Assembly: GCA_943788865.1 (NCBI GenBank)
Contig: CALSRX010000005.1
Coordinates: forward strand, 337,331 to 401,330
Direction of reading: 5' to 3'
Length of the DNA: 64,000 nucleotides
From: an uncultured Polaribacter sp.
Lineage (GTDB): Bacteria > Bacteroidota > Bacteroidia > Flavobacteriales > Flavobacteriaceae
Shown: positions 53,404-62,855 of the stretch, in pieces
Position numbering within the stretch: the first letter of the stretch is position 1
How the letters are laid out: each line of letters begins with the position of its first letter
The notes under the pieces: model-generated
What the model was told of the DNA's origin: nothing
Seen by the model: the letters and a program-made list of their open reading frames with translations, nothing else
Databases searched by the model: none
Made by a program: the position numbers and the translations under genes

Positions 53404-55413
53404 ATGAGAAAAATACTTTTTGTTTCGTTAATTTTACTGGTCTTTGCTTCGTGTAATACTGAAAATAAATCTGTCAAAAGTAAAATGGATTTTGATGGCA
53501 TTACAGCATCTATTAAACCAGGTGATAATTTCTTTGCCCGTGTAAATAAGCAATGGCTAGACAATGCAGTTATCGCAGAAGATCAGGTTGGAGTAGGTTC
53601 TTATAGTTTCTTAAATATTCCTCAAAAAGTATTGTTAGAAAACATTTTAACTGAAGTATCTACTACAGAGCATACTGAGGGAAGTATCGAACAAAAAGTT
53701 GGTGATTTTTATAGTTCTGGAATGGATACAAACACTATTAACGAACTTGGGTATACACCAATAAAACCAATACTAGAAGAGATTGAAGCCATTAAAAATG
53801 TTGCTTCATTGATGTCTTTTGTGACGAATCAAATTACTTCAGGAAACTATTCAATCATCGGAATGAATGTTTCTCCAGATAATGAAAATAGTAGCGTAAA
53901 CATCTTACATTTTGGTCAAGCTGGGCTAGGTTTACCAGATAGAGATTATTATTTTAAATCAGATTCGGTTTCTGTTACCATTCAAAATGCGTATAAAAAT
54001 TACCTTACAACTTTATTTAAATTAACCGACACAAAAAATGCAGATGAGAATGCTGCAATTGCATACGGTATTGAAAAAAAATTAGCCGCTTCTCATAAAA
54101 CAAGAATTGAACGTAGAAACGTAAAAGCTAATTACAATAAAATGGCTGTTTCTGACATCAATAAAAGTCAGCCTAATATTGGATGGTCAAAATTATTGAA
54201 TCAATTAAATCTGAAAGCAGATGCTGTAGATATAAAGCAACCAGCTTATTATAAAGAATTAAATACATTATTAGCTTCGGTTTCTATTTCAGACTGGAAA
54301 ACCTATTTAAAAGCCGCTACATTATCTACCTATGCAGATATTTTGAGCAAACCTTTTGAAAATGCAAATTTTGAATACGCAAAGGTTTTGTACGGACAGT
54401 CAACACAAAAATCTCGTGCGCAATTGATGGTTCAAAAAGTGGATAGACAATTGGGATTTGCACTCGGACAGTTGTATGTAAAAAGGTACTTTAATGAAGA
54501 AGCAAAAAAACGAGTTTTAGATTTGGTAAATAATCTACAAAAAGCCTTTGAAAACAGAATCAACCAATTAGATTGGATGAGTGATATAACAAAAAAACAA
54601 GCCAAAGAAAAACTATACGCAATTACAAAAAAAGTTGGATACCCTGATGTTTGGAGAGAATACAATGTTCAAATTCAAAAAGGGAAATATTTCGAGAATG
54701 TTGTTGCATTGAAAAAAGATCAATACCAATATCAAGCAAATCAATTAAACAAAGCTCCAAATTTAGATCGTTGGGGTACAACACCTTCAACGGTAACAGC
54801 TTATTACAATCCGCCTTTAAACGAAATTGTTTTTCCTGCCGGAATTTTACAATTTCCTTATTTTGATGTAACAGCAGATGATGCCGTAAATTATGGAGGA
54901 ATAGGTATGGTAATCGGACACGAATTAACACATGCTTTTGACGATCAAGGAGCACAATACGATAAAGATGGGAATGTAAAAAACTGGTGGACAGAAGATG
55001 ATTACACCAAGTTTAAAGCAAAAACGCAACAGATGATAGATCGTTATAGTTCATTTACAGTTTTAGACAGTCTACATTTGCAGGGAGGTTTAACCGTAGG
55101 AGAAAATACTGCTGATAATGGTGGAATTTCAATTGCTTACGATGCTTTTAAACTAACCGAACAAGGTAAAGGAACTACTAAAATTCAAGGTTTTACTCCA
55201 GATGAACGCTTCTTTATGTCGATTGCAAGAATCTGGCGTGTAAAAACTAGAGATGCTTATTTACGTAATTATATCAAAACCAACTCGCATTCACCACCAA
55301 TTTGGCGTGTTAATGGTCCGTTAATGAACTTTACACCATTCTATGAAACCTTTAATGTACAACCTGGTGATAAAAACTACAAAGCTCCAGAAGAGCGTAT
55401 TAAGATTTGGTAA
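53404..55413 (+). CDS. M13 family (neprilysin-type) metallopeptidase lipoprotein
   Basis: This 669-residue protein has a lipoprotein signal (SLILLVFASC). It has the long helical N-terminal M13 domain (PGDNFFARVNKQWLDN) and the catalytic domain with NPPLNEIVFPAGILQ. The zinc motif is in VIGHELTHAFDDQG, with the third ligand Glu in VGENTADNGGISIAYDAF. The C-terminal block (NSHSPPIWRVNGPLMNFTPF) is conserved, and the protein ends KIW without the usual CxxW. It is a periplasmic or outer-membrane zinc endopeptidase that acts on short peptides. Confidence 0.96.
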   Translation: MRKILFVSLILLVFASCNTENKSVKSKMDFDGITASIKPGDNFFARVNKQWLDNAVIAEDQVGVGSYSFLNIPQKVLLENILTEVSTTEHTEGSIEQKVGDFYSSGMDTNTINELGYTPIKPILEEIEAIKNVASLMSFVTNQITSGNYSIIGMNVSPDNENSSVNILHFGQAGLGLPDRDYYFKSDSVSVTIQNAYKNYLTTLFKLTDTKNADENAAIAYGIEKKLAASHKTRIERRNVKANYNKMAVSDINKSQPNIGWSKLLNQLNLKADAVDIKQPAYYKELNTLLASVSISDWKTYLKAATLSTYADILSKPFENANFEYAKVLYGQSTQKSRAQLMVQKVDRQLGFALGQLYVKRYFNEEAKKRVLDLVNNLQKAFENRINQLDWMSDITKKQAKEKLYAITKKVGYPDVWREYNVQIQKGKYFENVVALKKDQYQYQANQLNKAPNLDRWGTTPSTVTAYYNPPLNEIVFPAGILQFPYFDVTADDAVNYGGIGMVIGHELTHAFDDQGAQYDKDGNVKNWWTEDDYTKFKAKTQQMIDRYSSFTVLDSLHLQGGLTVGENTADNGGISIAYDAFKLTEQGKGTTKIQGFTPDERFFMSIARIWRVKTRDAYLRNYIKTNSHSPPIWRVNGPLMNFTPFYETFNVQPGDKNYKAPEERIKIW

Positions 55414-55450
55414 TGTTTTATAATAAATTGAAAATAAGTTAATTAAAATG

Positions 55451-55480
55451 TTGTATGTCTAAAAAATGTAACCACCTTTG
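55451..55480 (+). promoter_or_regulatory. Likely promoter of the short cold-shock gene
   Basis: TTG (55451-55453), a 19-base spacer and CACCTTTG (55473-55480; one mismatch to TAnnTTTG). The leader to the ATG at 55520 would be about 33 bases. Confidence 0.45.
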
Positions 55481-55519
55481 CAACTTATTAACAAGTATTA
55501 TAAATTTAATTACATTACA

Positions 55520-55711
55520 ATGGGTAAAGGAACAGTAAAATTTTTCAATGAATCTAAAGGATTTGGATTTATCACAGAAGAAGGAGTAGACAAAGATCAT
55601 TTTGTACACATCTCTGGATTAATTGACGAAATTCGTGAAGGCGATAGCGTTGAATTTGATTTACAAGAAGGAAACAAAGGATTAAATGCAGTTAACGTAA
55701 AAGTTAGCTAA
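55520..55711 (+). CDS. Cold-shock protein, CspA family
   Basis: The start at [20 protein letters not shown] gives the standard single-domain size (63 residues); the upstream in-frame extension lies in the leader. RNP1 is KGFGFI and RNP2 is HFVHI. It is an RNA chaperone. Its sequence after the second RNP ([20 protein letters not shown]) is very close to the domain of the longer protein at 52827, so the two are probably paralogues. Confidence 0.97.
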   Translation: MGKGTVKFFNESKGFGFITEEGVDKDHFVHISGLIDEIREGDSVEFDLQEGNKGLNAVNVKVS

Positions 55712-55732
55712 AACATATACTTTAAGTTTTAT

Positions 55733-55767
55733 AAAAGTCCATCATTTAATGATGGACTTTTTTTTAT
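55733..55767 (+). terminator. Terminator after the short cold-shock gene
   Basis: The stem AAAAGTCCATCATT/TGATGGACTTTT has a short loop and is followed by eight T. Confidence 0.9.
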
Positions 55768-55837
55768 ACGCATTTCTCAATCTGAAAGTAAGATCATAAT
55801 AGTAAACCTATTTTAGAATTGCTGAGTTTCGTATCAG

Positions 55838-55845
55838 TATCTTTG
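55838..55845 (+). promoter_or_regulatory. TAnnTTTG promoter element of the tandem helicase genes
   Basis: TATCTTTG lies 15 bases before the ATG at 55861 and shows that the longer frame from 55819 is not the true start. Confidence 0.6.
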
Positions 55846-55860
55846 CACAAATTATTTTGT

Positions 55861-57201
55861 ATGTTAAAATCTTTTTCCGACTTAGGAATTCATGAACCAC
55901 TTCAAAAAAGCTTAGCTGAATTAAAATTTTCTGAGCCTACAGATATTCAAGAAAAAACAATTCCAGTTGTATTAAACCAAAAAGAAGATGTAGTTGCGTT
56001 AGCAAAAACAGGAACAGGTAAAACAGCGGCATTTGGTTTGCCTTTGTTGCAATTGATAGATCAAGAGAACACCACTATTCAAGCTGTAATATTAGTACCT
56101 ACGAGAGAATTAGGACAACAGATACATTCAAATTTAGAATTATTTTCTACACACATATCCTCCATTTCTATTGTTTCTATTTGTGGAGGAACTCCTATTA
56201 AACCTCAAATTGAGCGCTTAAAAAGCACAACACATATTGTAGTTGCAACTCCTGGTCGTTTGGCTGATTTAGTAAAACGAAATGCTATTGATATTAAAAA
56301 TATCTCCTATTTAATTTTAGATGAAGCTGATGAAATGGTGAGCGCATTAAAAGACGGATTGGATAGTTTCATCAAAGAAATTCCTAAGTCTAGAAGAACC
56401 TTATTGTTTACAGCGACAATGCCCGGAGCTATTAAACAATTGGTACAGAATTATATGTCAAAACATGTTGTTCAAATAGAAGCAGACATGGCAACTGTTG
56501 GACATCAAGGAATTGATCATCAATATGTAGTGGTAGAGCCTATAGAGAAATTAGAGGTGTTATTACATTTCTTAAATACTAAAGAAGGAAAACGAGGAAT
56601 CATTTTTTGTAAAACAAAAGCAGCCGTAAATAAATTAGCAAAGAACTTAGCCATCAATAAATTTTCATCTGGTGCTATTCACGGGAGTTTAACCCAAGGA
56701 ATTCGTGATCGAATCATGGGGCAATTTAGAGAAGGATTTATTGATATTTTAGTTGCTACCGACCTAGCTGCAAGAGGAATAGATGTAAAAGATGTTTCTT
56801 ATGTTATCAATTACCATTTACCAGACACCTATGATGCCTATGTGCATAGAAGCGGGCGTACAGCAAGAGCAGGAGCAACCGGATTTTCTTTAACCATACT
56901 TCAAAAAGAAGAAGTTGCTGATATTGCTGATTTTGAAAAAGAGTTAGGCATTGTTTTTAAAGAGTTTAAAAAAGCAGATACCCAAAGTATTGAAGAAAAT
57001 AATGGCTTGTTATGGGCGAAGAAAATATTTAAAACCAAACCCAATCGTACTATTTCTGAAGAATTTAGAAAACAAATTAGGACAGTATTTCATCACTTAA
57101 CGAAAGAAGAATTGATCGAAAAAGTATTGGCAAACCATTTAGAAAAAACCAATTTAGGAATTCAAAAAACAGAAGATCCTAAAAAGAAAAAGAAGAAATA
57201 G
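55861..57201 (+). CDS. DEAD-box RNA helicase with a DbpA-like C-terminal extension
   Basis: The start at MLKSFSDLGIHEPLQ gives 446 residues. Motifs are TDIQEKTIPVVL (Q), AKTGTGKTAAF (Walker A), PTRELGQQ, TPGRLADL, LDEADEM (DEAD), TATMP (motif III), ATDLAARGIDV and HRSGRTARAG. The last 80 residues form a helical, lysine-rich tail ending DPKKKKKK. It is followed after two bases by a second helicase gene, and lies just after the cold-shock protein gene, which suggests a role at low temperature (inference). Confidence 0.95.
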   Translation: MLKSFSDLGIHEPLQKSLAELKFSEPTDIQEKTIPVVLNQKEDVVALAKTGTGKTAAFGLPLLQLIDQENTTIQAVILVPTRELGQQIHSNLELFSTHISSISIVSICGGTPIKPQIERLKSTTHIVVATPGRLADLVKRNAIDIKNISYLILDEADEMVSALKDGLDSFIKEIPKSRRTLLFTATMPGAIKQLVQNYMSKHVVQIEADMATVGHQGIDHQYVVVEPIEKLEVLLHFLNTKEGKRGIIFCKTKAAVNKLAKNLAINKFSSGAIHGSLTQGIRDRIMGQFREGFIDILVATDLAARGIDVKDVSYVINYHLPDTYDAYVHRSGRTARAGATGFSLTILQKEEVADIADFEKELGIVFKEFKKADTQSIEENNGLLWAKKIFKTKPNRTISEEFRKQIRTVFHHLTKEELIEKVLANHLEKTNLGIQKTEDPKKKKKK

Positions 57202-57203
57202 AC

Positions 57204-58517
57204 ATGGCAAATAGGATTAAAGAACAACAAGATATTCTTGATAAATTAAAAATATACAGTTTAAATCCAATGCAAGAAGAAGCCTTGGATGTTATTAATA
57301 ATAATGCAAACACCATATTGTTATCACCAACAGGAACAGGTAAAACCCTCGCTTTTTTATTGCCATTACTAGAACAACTAGATCCTGAAAGCACAGAAAT
57401 GCAAGCTTTAATTATTGTGCCTTCTAGAGAATTGGCTATTCAAATAGAACATGTAATTAGAAATATGGGGTCTGGTTATAAAGCAAATGCCATCTATGGT
57501 GGAAGAACTATTGCTAAAGATAAAATAGAACTAAAGCATACACCAGCAATTTTAATTGGAACTCCAGGTAGATTATCCGATCATTTTGAACAAGCTCGTT
57601 TTACAACTCAAGAAATCAAAACATTGGTGATTGATGAATATGATATTTCTTTTGAAGTAGGTGCTGGTGGAGATATGAGAAACATCATCAGTCATTTACC
57701 CAATATCACAAAACGAATATTGACTTCTGCAACGAAAGGAGCATCGATTCCAGGTTATTTTAGAATGGATAATCCTAAAACGTTGAACTATCTTAAAGAA
57801 AAAACAGTTTCTAAACTAGTACTAAAAACCATTCTTTCTCCGTCACAAAACAAACACAATACCTTAGTTGATTTATTAAATCATTTGGGAAATGAACCAG
57901 GAATTGTTTTTTGTAATAAAAAAGAGAGCATTGAAGACATCAGTCAGTTCTTAGATAAAAAGAAAATTGCACATACTTGTTTTCATGCTGGTATGGAGCA
58001 AAGAGATAGAGAACGTGCTTTGATAAAATTGAGAAATGGTAGTGTTTCTATATTAGTTGCAAGTGACTTAGCTTCTAGAGGTATTGACATTCCTGAAATG
58101 AAATTCATCATTCATTACGAAACTCCAGATGCTTTTGAAGAATACACTCATAGAAATGGTAGAACTGCTAGAGTAAATGCAAAAGGAACTGCTTATTTAA
58201 TAAAAGGTGATAGAGAAGTTTTTCCAGAATTTATAGAAAATGCTACCATTGAAAAATTATCTACAACAGGAAAGCGTAAACCTCAATTCTGGACTACGCT
58301 ATTTATTTCTGGAGGGAGAAAAGATAAAATTTCTAAAGGTGATATCGCAGGACTCTTTTTTAAGCAGGGTAATATCAACAATGATCAGTTAGGAACTATA
58401 GATTTGAAACAAGATTGCGCATTTGTTGCTGTACCTATAACTATTGCTGATTCTTTAGTAGATAAGCTAAATAATTCCAGATTAAAAAAGAAGAAAGTAA
58501 GAGTGAGTATTATCTAA
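57204..58517 (+). CDS. Second, divergent DEAD-box-like helicase
   Basis: This 437-residue protein has LNPMQEEALDVI (Q-like), SPTGTGKTLAFLLPL (Walker A), PSRELAIQ, GTPGRLSDHF, and VIDEYDISF where the DEAD box should be, so motif II reads DEYD. Later motifs are LTSATKG, FCNKKESIEDIS, ASDLASRGIDI and THRNGRTARV. The C-terminal 80 residues resemble a small RNA-binding DbpA-type domain (SKGDIAGLFFKQGNINNDQLG). The changed motif II is unusual, but the first Asp-Glu needed for magnesium and water activation is kept. It overlaps no gene and is probably translated with the helicase before it. Confidence 0.92.
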   Translation: MANRIKEQQDILDKLKIYSLNPMQEEALDVINNNANTILLSPTGTGKTLAFLLPLLEQLDPESTEMQALIIVPSRELAIQIEHVIRNMGSGYKANAIYGGRTIAKDKIELKHTPAILIGTPGRLSDHFEQARFTTQEIKTLVIDEYDISFEVGAGGDMRNIISHLPNITKRILTSATKGASIPGYFRMDNPKTLNYLKEKTVSKLVLKTILSPSQNKHNTLVDLLNHLGNEPGIVFCNKKESIEDISQFLDKKKIAHTCFHAGMEQRDRERALIKLRNGSVSILVASDLASRGIDIPEMKFIIHYETPDAFEEYTHRNGRTARVNAKGTAYLIKGDREVFPEFIENATIEKLSTTGKRKPQFWTTLFISGGRKDKISKGDIAGLFFKQGNINNDQLGTIDLKQDCAFVAVPITIADSLVDKLNNSRLKKKKVRVSII

Positions 58518-58540
58518 ATAAAGGAATTTGTTATTACTAA

Positions 58541-58846
58541 GATCCAAAGACAGCTAGAATATTCTTTTTAAACGAGCGGCTAGAAACAACTTCTTTCTCA
58601 TTAGAAAGTGTAAAACAATTATTTTATAATTCGAAAATTAGTAATCTCTTGGCTCTACTAACATCTTCTCTTGTTTTTTCATTTGCTCATTTATATCAAG
58701 GTATTCCGGGCGTTTTCAAAGTTTTTTTAGTGGGTGTTATTTTAGGAATTATTTTTATAAAATATAAAAATCTTAAGCTGGTCATTTTACTACATGCCAT
58801 TATAGATACTACTAGTTTATCTCTTTTATATTTTGATTTATTATAA
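58541..58846 (+). pseudogene. C-terminal remnant of a CPBP intramembrane protease
   Basis: A frame open from 58541, with no ATG, ends at 58846. It carries the second and third motifs of the CPBP (Abi/CAAX) family: SSLVFSFAHLYQGIPG (Phe-x-x-x-His) and LLHAIIDTTS (His-x-x-x-Asp), with the hydrophobic segment VFLVGVILGIIFI between them. The first motif (Glu-Glu-x-x-x-Arg) and the N-terminal membrane helices are missing. The first available start is a TTG at 58649. Its stop overlaps the stop of the converging esterase gene. Confidence 0.7.
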
Positions 58847-59536
58847 GCTAATAAGTGGTTCTAAAACCTCCCAAACATTGTTAGCAAGATTTTTTTGACC
58901 TTTAATCGTTGGATGAATACCATCTCCTTGGTTTAAACTAGGAATACCTCCAACATCTTTCAGTAAAAAAGGGATTAAATAAAGTTTGTTTTTTTGAGCT
59001 AAATCAGGAAAAATGGTTTTAAACTCCGTTGTATACTCTTGCCCCATATTAGGAGGGAGCTGCATTCCTGCTAAAATAATTTTTGTTGCAGAGTTTTTTT
59101 GAAGCACAGCATCAATAATGGCTTGTAAGTTTTTTCGAGTTTCACTTAAAGGAATGCCACGCAAACCATCATTAGCACCTAATTCTAAAATAAAAATATC
59201 AATTTTTTGATTCAGAATCCAATTGATTCTATTTTTCCCGCCCGATGTAGTTTCTCCACTAACACCTGAATTGATAACGGTGTAATCCAATGAAAGTGAA
59301 TCAATTTTAGTTTGAATAACGCCAGGAAAAGCATCATTTACATCTTCTAAACCATAACCAGCCGTTAAACTATCTCCAAAAAAAACAATCTTTTTAGCTG
59401 TAGTATTCTCTTCAGTTTTGATTTCAGTTTTTGTAGGTGTTTTTTTGGTGTTCGTTGTTTTAGTAGAAGTATCTGCTCCGCAAGACAGCAATAGCAAGAA
59501 AAAAGAAAAATAACAAAACTTTAAGAAAATCTTCAT
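58841..59536 (-). CDS. Arylesterase / SGNH hydrolase lipoprotein (TesA-like)
   Basis: The start at 59536 (MKIFLKFCYFSFFLLLLSC) gives a lipoprotein signal; the frame is open to 59587. After a Thr/Lys-rich linker comes the SGNH hydrolase: block I FFGDSLTAGYG, block II SGVSGETTSGG, block III ELGANDGLRG and block V GDGIHPTIKGQ. It hydrolyses esters or thioesters in the envelope. It is divergent from an ABC transporter pair, the same neighbourhood as tesA-ybbA-ybbP in other bacteria. Confidence 0.94.
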   Translation of the reverse strand: MKIFLKFCYFSFFLLLLSCGADTSTKTTNTKKTPTKTEIKTEENTTAKKIVFFGDSLTAGYGLEDVNDAFPGVIQTKIDSLSLDYTVINSGVSGETTSGGKNRINWILNQKIDIFILELGANDGLRGIPLSETRKNLQAIIDAVLQKNSATKIILAGMQLPPNMGQEYTTEFKTIFPDLAQKNKLYLIPFLLKDVGGIPSLNQGDGIHPTIKGQKNLANNVWEVLEPLISL

Positions 59537-59615
59537 ACTACTATCATCAAAATTAAAAAGCAATTGTTTATTTTTCAGTTTCAGCATTTCTGTTAAATTT
59601 TATATTAAAAAGACT

Positions 59616-60305
59616 ATGACAAAGATATTAAAGATTCATGAACTAGAGAAAACTTATACAAGTGGTTCTAAAGAATTAACGGTATTAAGTTCCATTTCTT
59701 TTGAAGTTACACAAGGAAGTGTTTTTTCCATCGTTGGGCCATCAGGAAGTGGTAAAACAACTTTACTCGGTTTGTGTGCTGGTTTAGATCATCCAACTAG
59801 TGGGACTATAGAATTGTGTGGGAGTAATTTGCACGATTTAGATGAAGATGAACGAGCGTTATTGCGAAACAAAGAAGTCGGATTTATCTTTCAGAATTTT
59901 CAGCTACTACCTACCTTAACTGCCTTAGAGAATATCATTGTTCCTTTAGAATTACAAGGAGAAAAAAACGCCTCTAAAACAGGTATGGAATTGTTACAAA
60001 AAGTAGGTTTGGAAGATCGCTTTGATCATTATCCTTCACAATTGTCGGGAGGAGAACAACAACGAGTAGCCTTAGCAAGAGCTTTTTCTAACAAACCTTC
60101 AATTTTATTTGCTGATGAGCCGACTGGAAATTTAGATGAAGAAACCGGAGAGAAAGTAATACAGTTGCTTTTTCAGTTGAATAAAGAAGCAGGAACAACG
60201 CTGGTAATTATTACCCACGATTTAGAATTGGCAAATAGAACTCAACAAATTTTGCGCTTAAAAGGAGGGAAGATTGTGTCTAATGAAAAAACAATGGTAG
60301 GTTAA
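59616..60305 (+). CDS. ABC transporter ATP-binding protein (YbbA/LolD type)
   Basis: This 229-residue protein has Walker A GPSGSGKTTLLG, the Q-loop FIFQNFQLLPTLTALENI, the signature QLSGGEQQRVALARAF, Walker B ILFADEPTGNLD and the H-loop ITHDLELA. The sequence is of the LolD/MacB subfamily, which works with FtsX-like permeases. Its stop overlaps the permease start by one base. Confidence 0.96.
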   Translation: MTKILKIHELEKTYTSGSKELTVLSSISFEVTQGSVFSIVGPSGSGKTTLLGLCAGLDHPTSGTIELCGSNLHDLDEDERALLRNKEVGFIFQNFQLLPTLTALENIIVPLELQGEKNASKTGMELLQKVGLEDRFDHYPSQLSGGEQQRVALARAFSNKPSILFADEPTGNLDEETGEKVIQLLFQLNKEAGTTLVIITHDLELANRTQQILRLKGGKIVSNEKTMVG

Positions 60306-62848
60306 TGAACAAACGAACCTCAAAAACTTCGATAACTTGGCTATTTAAAATGGCTTGGCGAGACGGAAAAGCAAGTCTCTCTAGATTGATGCTTTTTATG
60401 GCGTCAATCATTTTAGGAATTGCTGCTGTGGTTTCTATTCAGTTGTTCAGTGAAAATTTAAAACAAAACATCAAGAATCAATCGAAAGCCTTAATGGGAG
60501 CTGATTTTATTATTGATAGCAGACAGCTTCCTTCTAAAAAAGTACAAGCAATCATCGATTCTTTAAATGTTGCTGCTTCAGAGGTAAATTTTGTTTCTAT
60601 GGCTGCATTTCCAAAAAATGACGGAACAAAACTGGTTAAAGTTCGAGCTATAGAAGGTGCATTTCCTTTTTATGGAACCTTAGATACAGAGCCACAAAAT
60701 GCTGCATCAACATACCAAGAGTTGGGCGGAGCATTGGTAGATGCTACTTTAATGTTACAATACAATTTAAAACCAGGAGATTCAATAAAATTAGGCAAAC
60801 TCACCTTTCCAATTATTGGAGCTTTAAAATCGATTCCTGGAAGTACCGCTATTTCAACTTCTGTAGCTCCTCCTGTACTCATTCCGTTTCGATTTATAGA
60901 CCAAACTGAATTGTTGCAATTGGGGAGTAGAAAAGAATACCAATACTTTTTTGTAGCACCACCGACAATGGATTTGGAGTTGTTAGACAAAAAATTAGAT
61001 CCTATTTTAGATGAAGAAAAAGCAGATATAGATACGCATACAAGTACAAGTGCTCGTTTAGGAAGACGATACGACAATGTGAGTCGATTTTTAAACTTAG
61101 CCGCATTTATTGCTTTGCTATTAGGCTGTGTTGGAATTGCAAGTTCTGTACATATTTACATCAAAGAAAAATTAAAAAATGTAGCTGTTTTAAAATGTTT
61201 AGGAGCTACAAGAAAACAAACCTTTATCATCTATCTGCTACAAATTGTTGGAATTGGACTATTAGGAGGTATTCTAGGAGCTACAATCGGAATCGGACTG
61301 CAATATGCTTTTCCCTATATTTTACAAGGATTTTTACCTTTTGATGTTCAAATATCCATTACTGCTCAGCCATTAATCATCGGAATAACATTGGGTGTAT
61401 TAATGTCGGTCTTATTTGCCTTGCTGCCTTTATTAGGCACTTGGTATGTATCTCCTTTAGAAGTGTTAAGGGGTACGGATGAGAATTTAGTAAAACCAAG
61501 AAAAGCGCGGCTTTTAACATTAGCGGCCATCATTCTTTTTGTCTTTTTGTTTTCATTCTGGTTGTTGAAAGATGCATCAAATGGGTTGCTATTCACAATT
61601 GGTATTTTAATAACGTTCTCTATCATGGCTGGAATATCCAGTCTTTTTATGAAATTGATTAAAAAATATTTTCCAACCAAATGGGGCTTTACCAAACGTC
61701 AAAGTTTGTTAAACTTATATCGCCCAAACAATCAAACCATGGTCTTAATTTTAGCCATTGGTTTAGGAACTTTTTTAATCAGTACCTTATACTTTACCAA
61801 AGACATTCTCTTAGCCAAAACATCCATAGAGAATAGCAGCAACGATCCTAATATCATTTTAATGGATGTGCAAACAAATCAAAGAGAAGCTGTTGTAAAC
61901 ACTATTTTACCAAAAGGTTTAGAAGTCATCAATAACATTCCAATTGTTACTATGCGTATGCATCAAATTAAAGACGAATTGGTCAATGATATTCGTAAAG
62001 ACAGTACATCAGCAAGGAGAAATAAATGGATTTTAAACCATGAATTTAGAGTAACCTATCGAGATGCTATAATTCCCTCTGAAGAATTGTTAGAAGGTAC
62101 TTGGACGAAAGAAGTCCAACAAGGAGCACCTATTTTCATTTCTATTGCAGATAATATAGCAAGAGATGCCAATTTAAAAATAGGCGATCAAGTTATTTTT
62201 AATGTTCAAGGAGTATTAATGAACACCACTATTGGGAGTATCAGAAAAGTAGACTGGGGTAGAGCGCAACTAAATTTTTCTATTGTATTTCCTACTGGAG
62301 TTTTAGAAAATGCACCACAATTTAGTGTATTAACCACCTTTGTAAAAGATGAGGCAAGTTCTGCAGATTTACAGAGAGATTTGGTGAAAAATTTCCCAAA
62401 CATTTCTATTATAGATTTACGTCAGATTTTTACAATCATCGAAGATATTTTAGATAAAATTTCATGGATTATTAATTTTATGGCTTTCTTTAGTATCCTA
62501 ACAGGAATCATCGTATTAATTGGTTCTGTTAGAAACTCTAAATACCAACGAATTAAAGAAAGTGTGTTGTTGCGAACCTTAGGAGCAAAGAGCAAACAAA
62601 TTCTACAAATCACCGCATTAGAATATGTCTATTTAGGGATGTTGGGAAGCTTAGTCGGAATTCTATTATCATTGATTAGTAGTCAATTATTAGCAGCCTT
62701 TTTATTTAAAGAACCTTTTATTCCGTCTGCTGTCCCGTTTTTAGTTTTTCTACCTGGAATTACACTATTGGTTTTATTAATTGGTCTGACTAATATTAGA
62801 AGTGTTTTGAAAAGTCCGCCTTTAGAGGTTTTGAGGAAAGAAGTATAA
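60305..62848 (+). CDS. FtsX-like ABC permease (YbbP type)
   Basis: This 847-residue protein has one N-terminal helix (LMLFMASIILGIAAVVSIQLF), a periplasmic domain, three helices (FLNLAAFIALLLGCVGIASS, GIGLLGGILGATIGIGL, PLIIGITLGVLMSVLFALLPL), then a central helix group, a second periplasmic domain and three C-terminal helices of the second FtsX domain (MAFFSILTGIIVLIGSVRNS, MLGSLVGILLSLISSQLLA). Ten helices with two FtsX domains is the YbbP layout. With the ATPase and arylesterase it probably moves or extracts lipids or lipoproteins in the envelope. Confidence 0.94.
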   Translation: MNKRTSKTSITWLFKMAWRDGKASLSRLMLFMASIILGIAAVVSIQLFSENLKQNIKNQSKALMGADFIIDSRQLPSKKVQAIIDSLNVAASEVNFVSMAAFPKNDGTKLVKVRAIEGAFPFYGTLDTEPQNAASTYQELGGALVDATLMLQYNLKPGDSIKLGKLTFPIIGALKSIPGSTAISTSVAPPVLIPFRFIDQTELLQLGSRKEYQYFFVAPPTMDLELLDKKLDPILDEEKADIDTHTSTSARLGRRYDNVSRFLNLAAFIALLLGCVGIASSVHIYIKEKLKNVAVLKCLGATRKQTFIIYLLQIVGIGLLGGILGATIGIGLQYAFPYILQGFLPFDVQISITAQPLIIGITLGVLMSVLFALLPLLGTWYVSPLEVLRGTDENLVKPRKARLLTLAAIILFVFLFSFWLLKDASNGLLFTIGILITFSIMAGISSLFMKLIKKYFPTKWGFTKRQSLLNLYRPNNQTMVLILAIGLGTFLISTLYFTKDILLAKTSIENSSNDPNIILMDVQTNQREAVVNTILPKGLEVINNIPIVTMRMHQIKDELVNDIRKDSTSARRNKWILNHEFRVTYRDAIIPSEELLEGTWTKEVQQGAPIFISIADNIARDANLKIGDQVIFNVQGVLMNTTIGSIRKVDWGRAQLNFSIVFPTGVLENAPQFSVLTTFVKDEASSADLQRDLVKNFPNISIIDLRQIFTIIEDILDKISWIINFMAFFSILTGIIVLIGSVRNSKYQRIKESVLLRTLGAKSKQILQITALEYVYLGMLGSLVGILLSLISSQLLAAFLFKEPFIPSAVPFLVFLPGITLLVLLIGLTNIRSVLKSPPLEVLRKEV

Positions 62849-62855
62849 ATTATAC

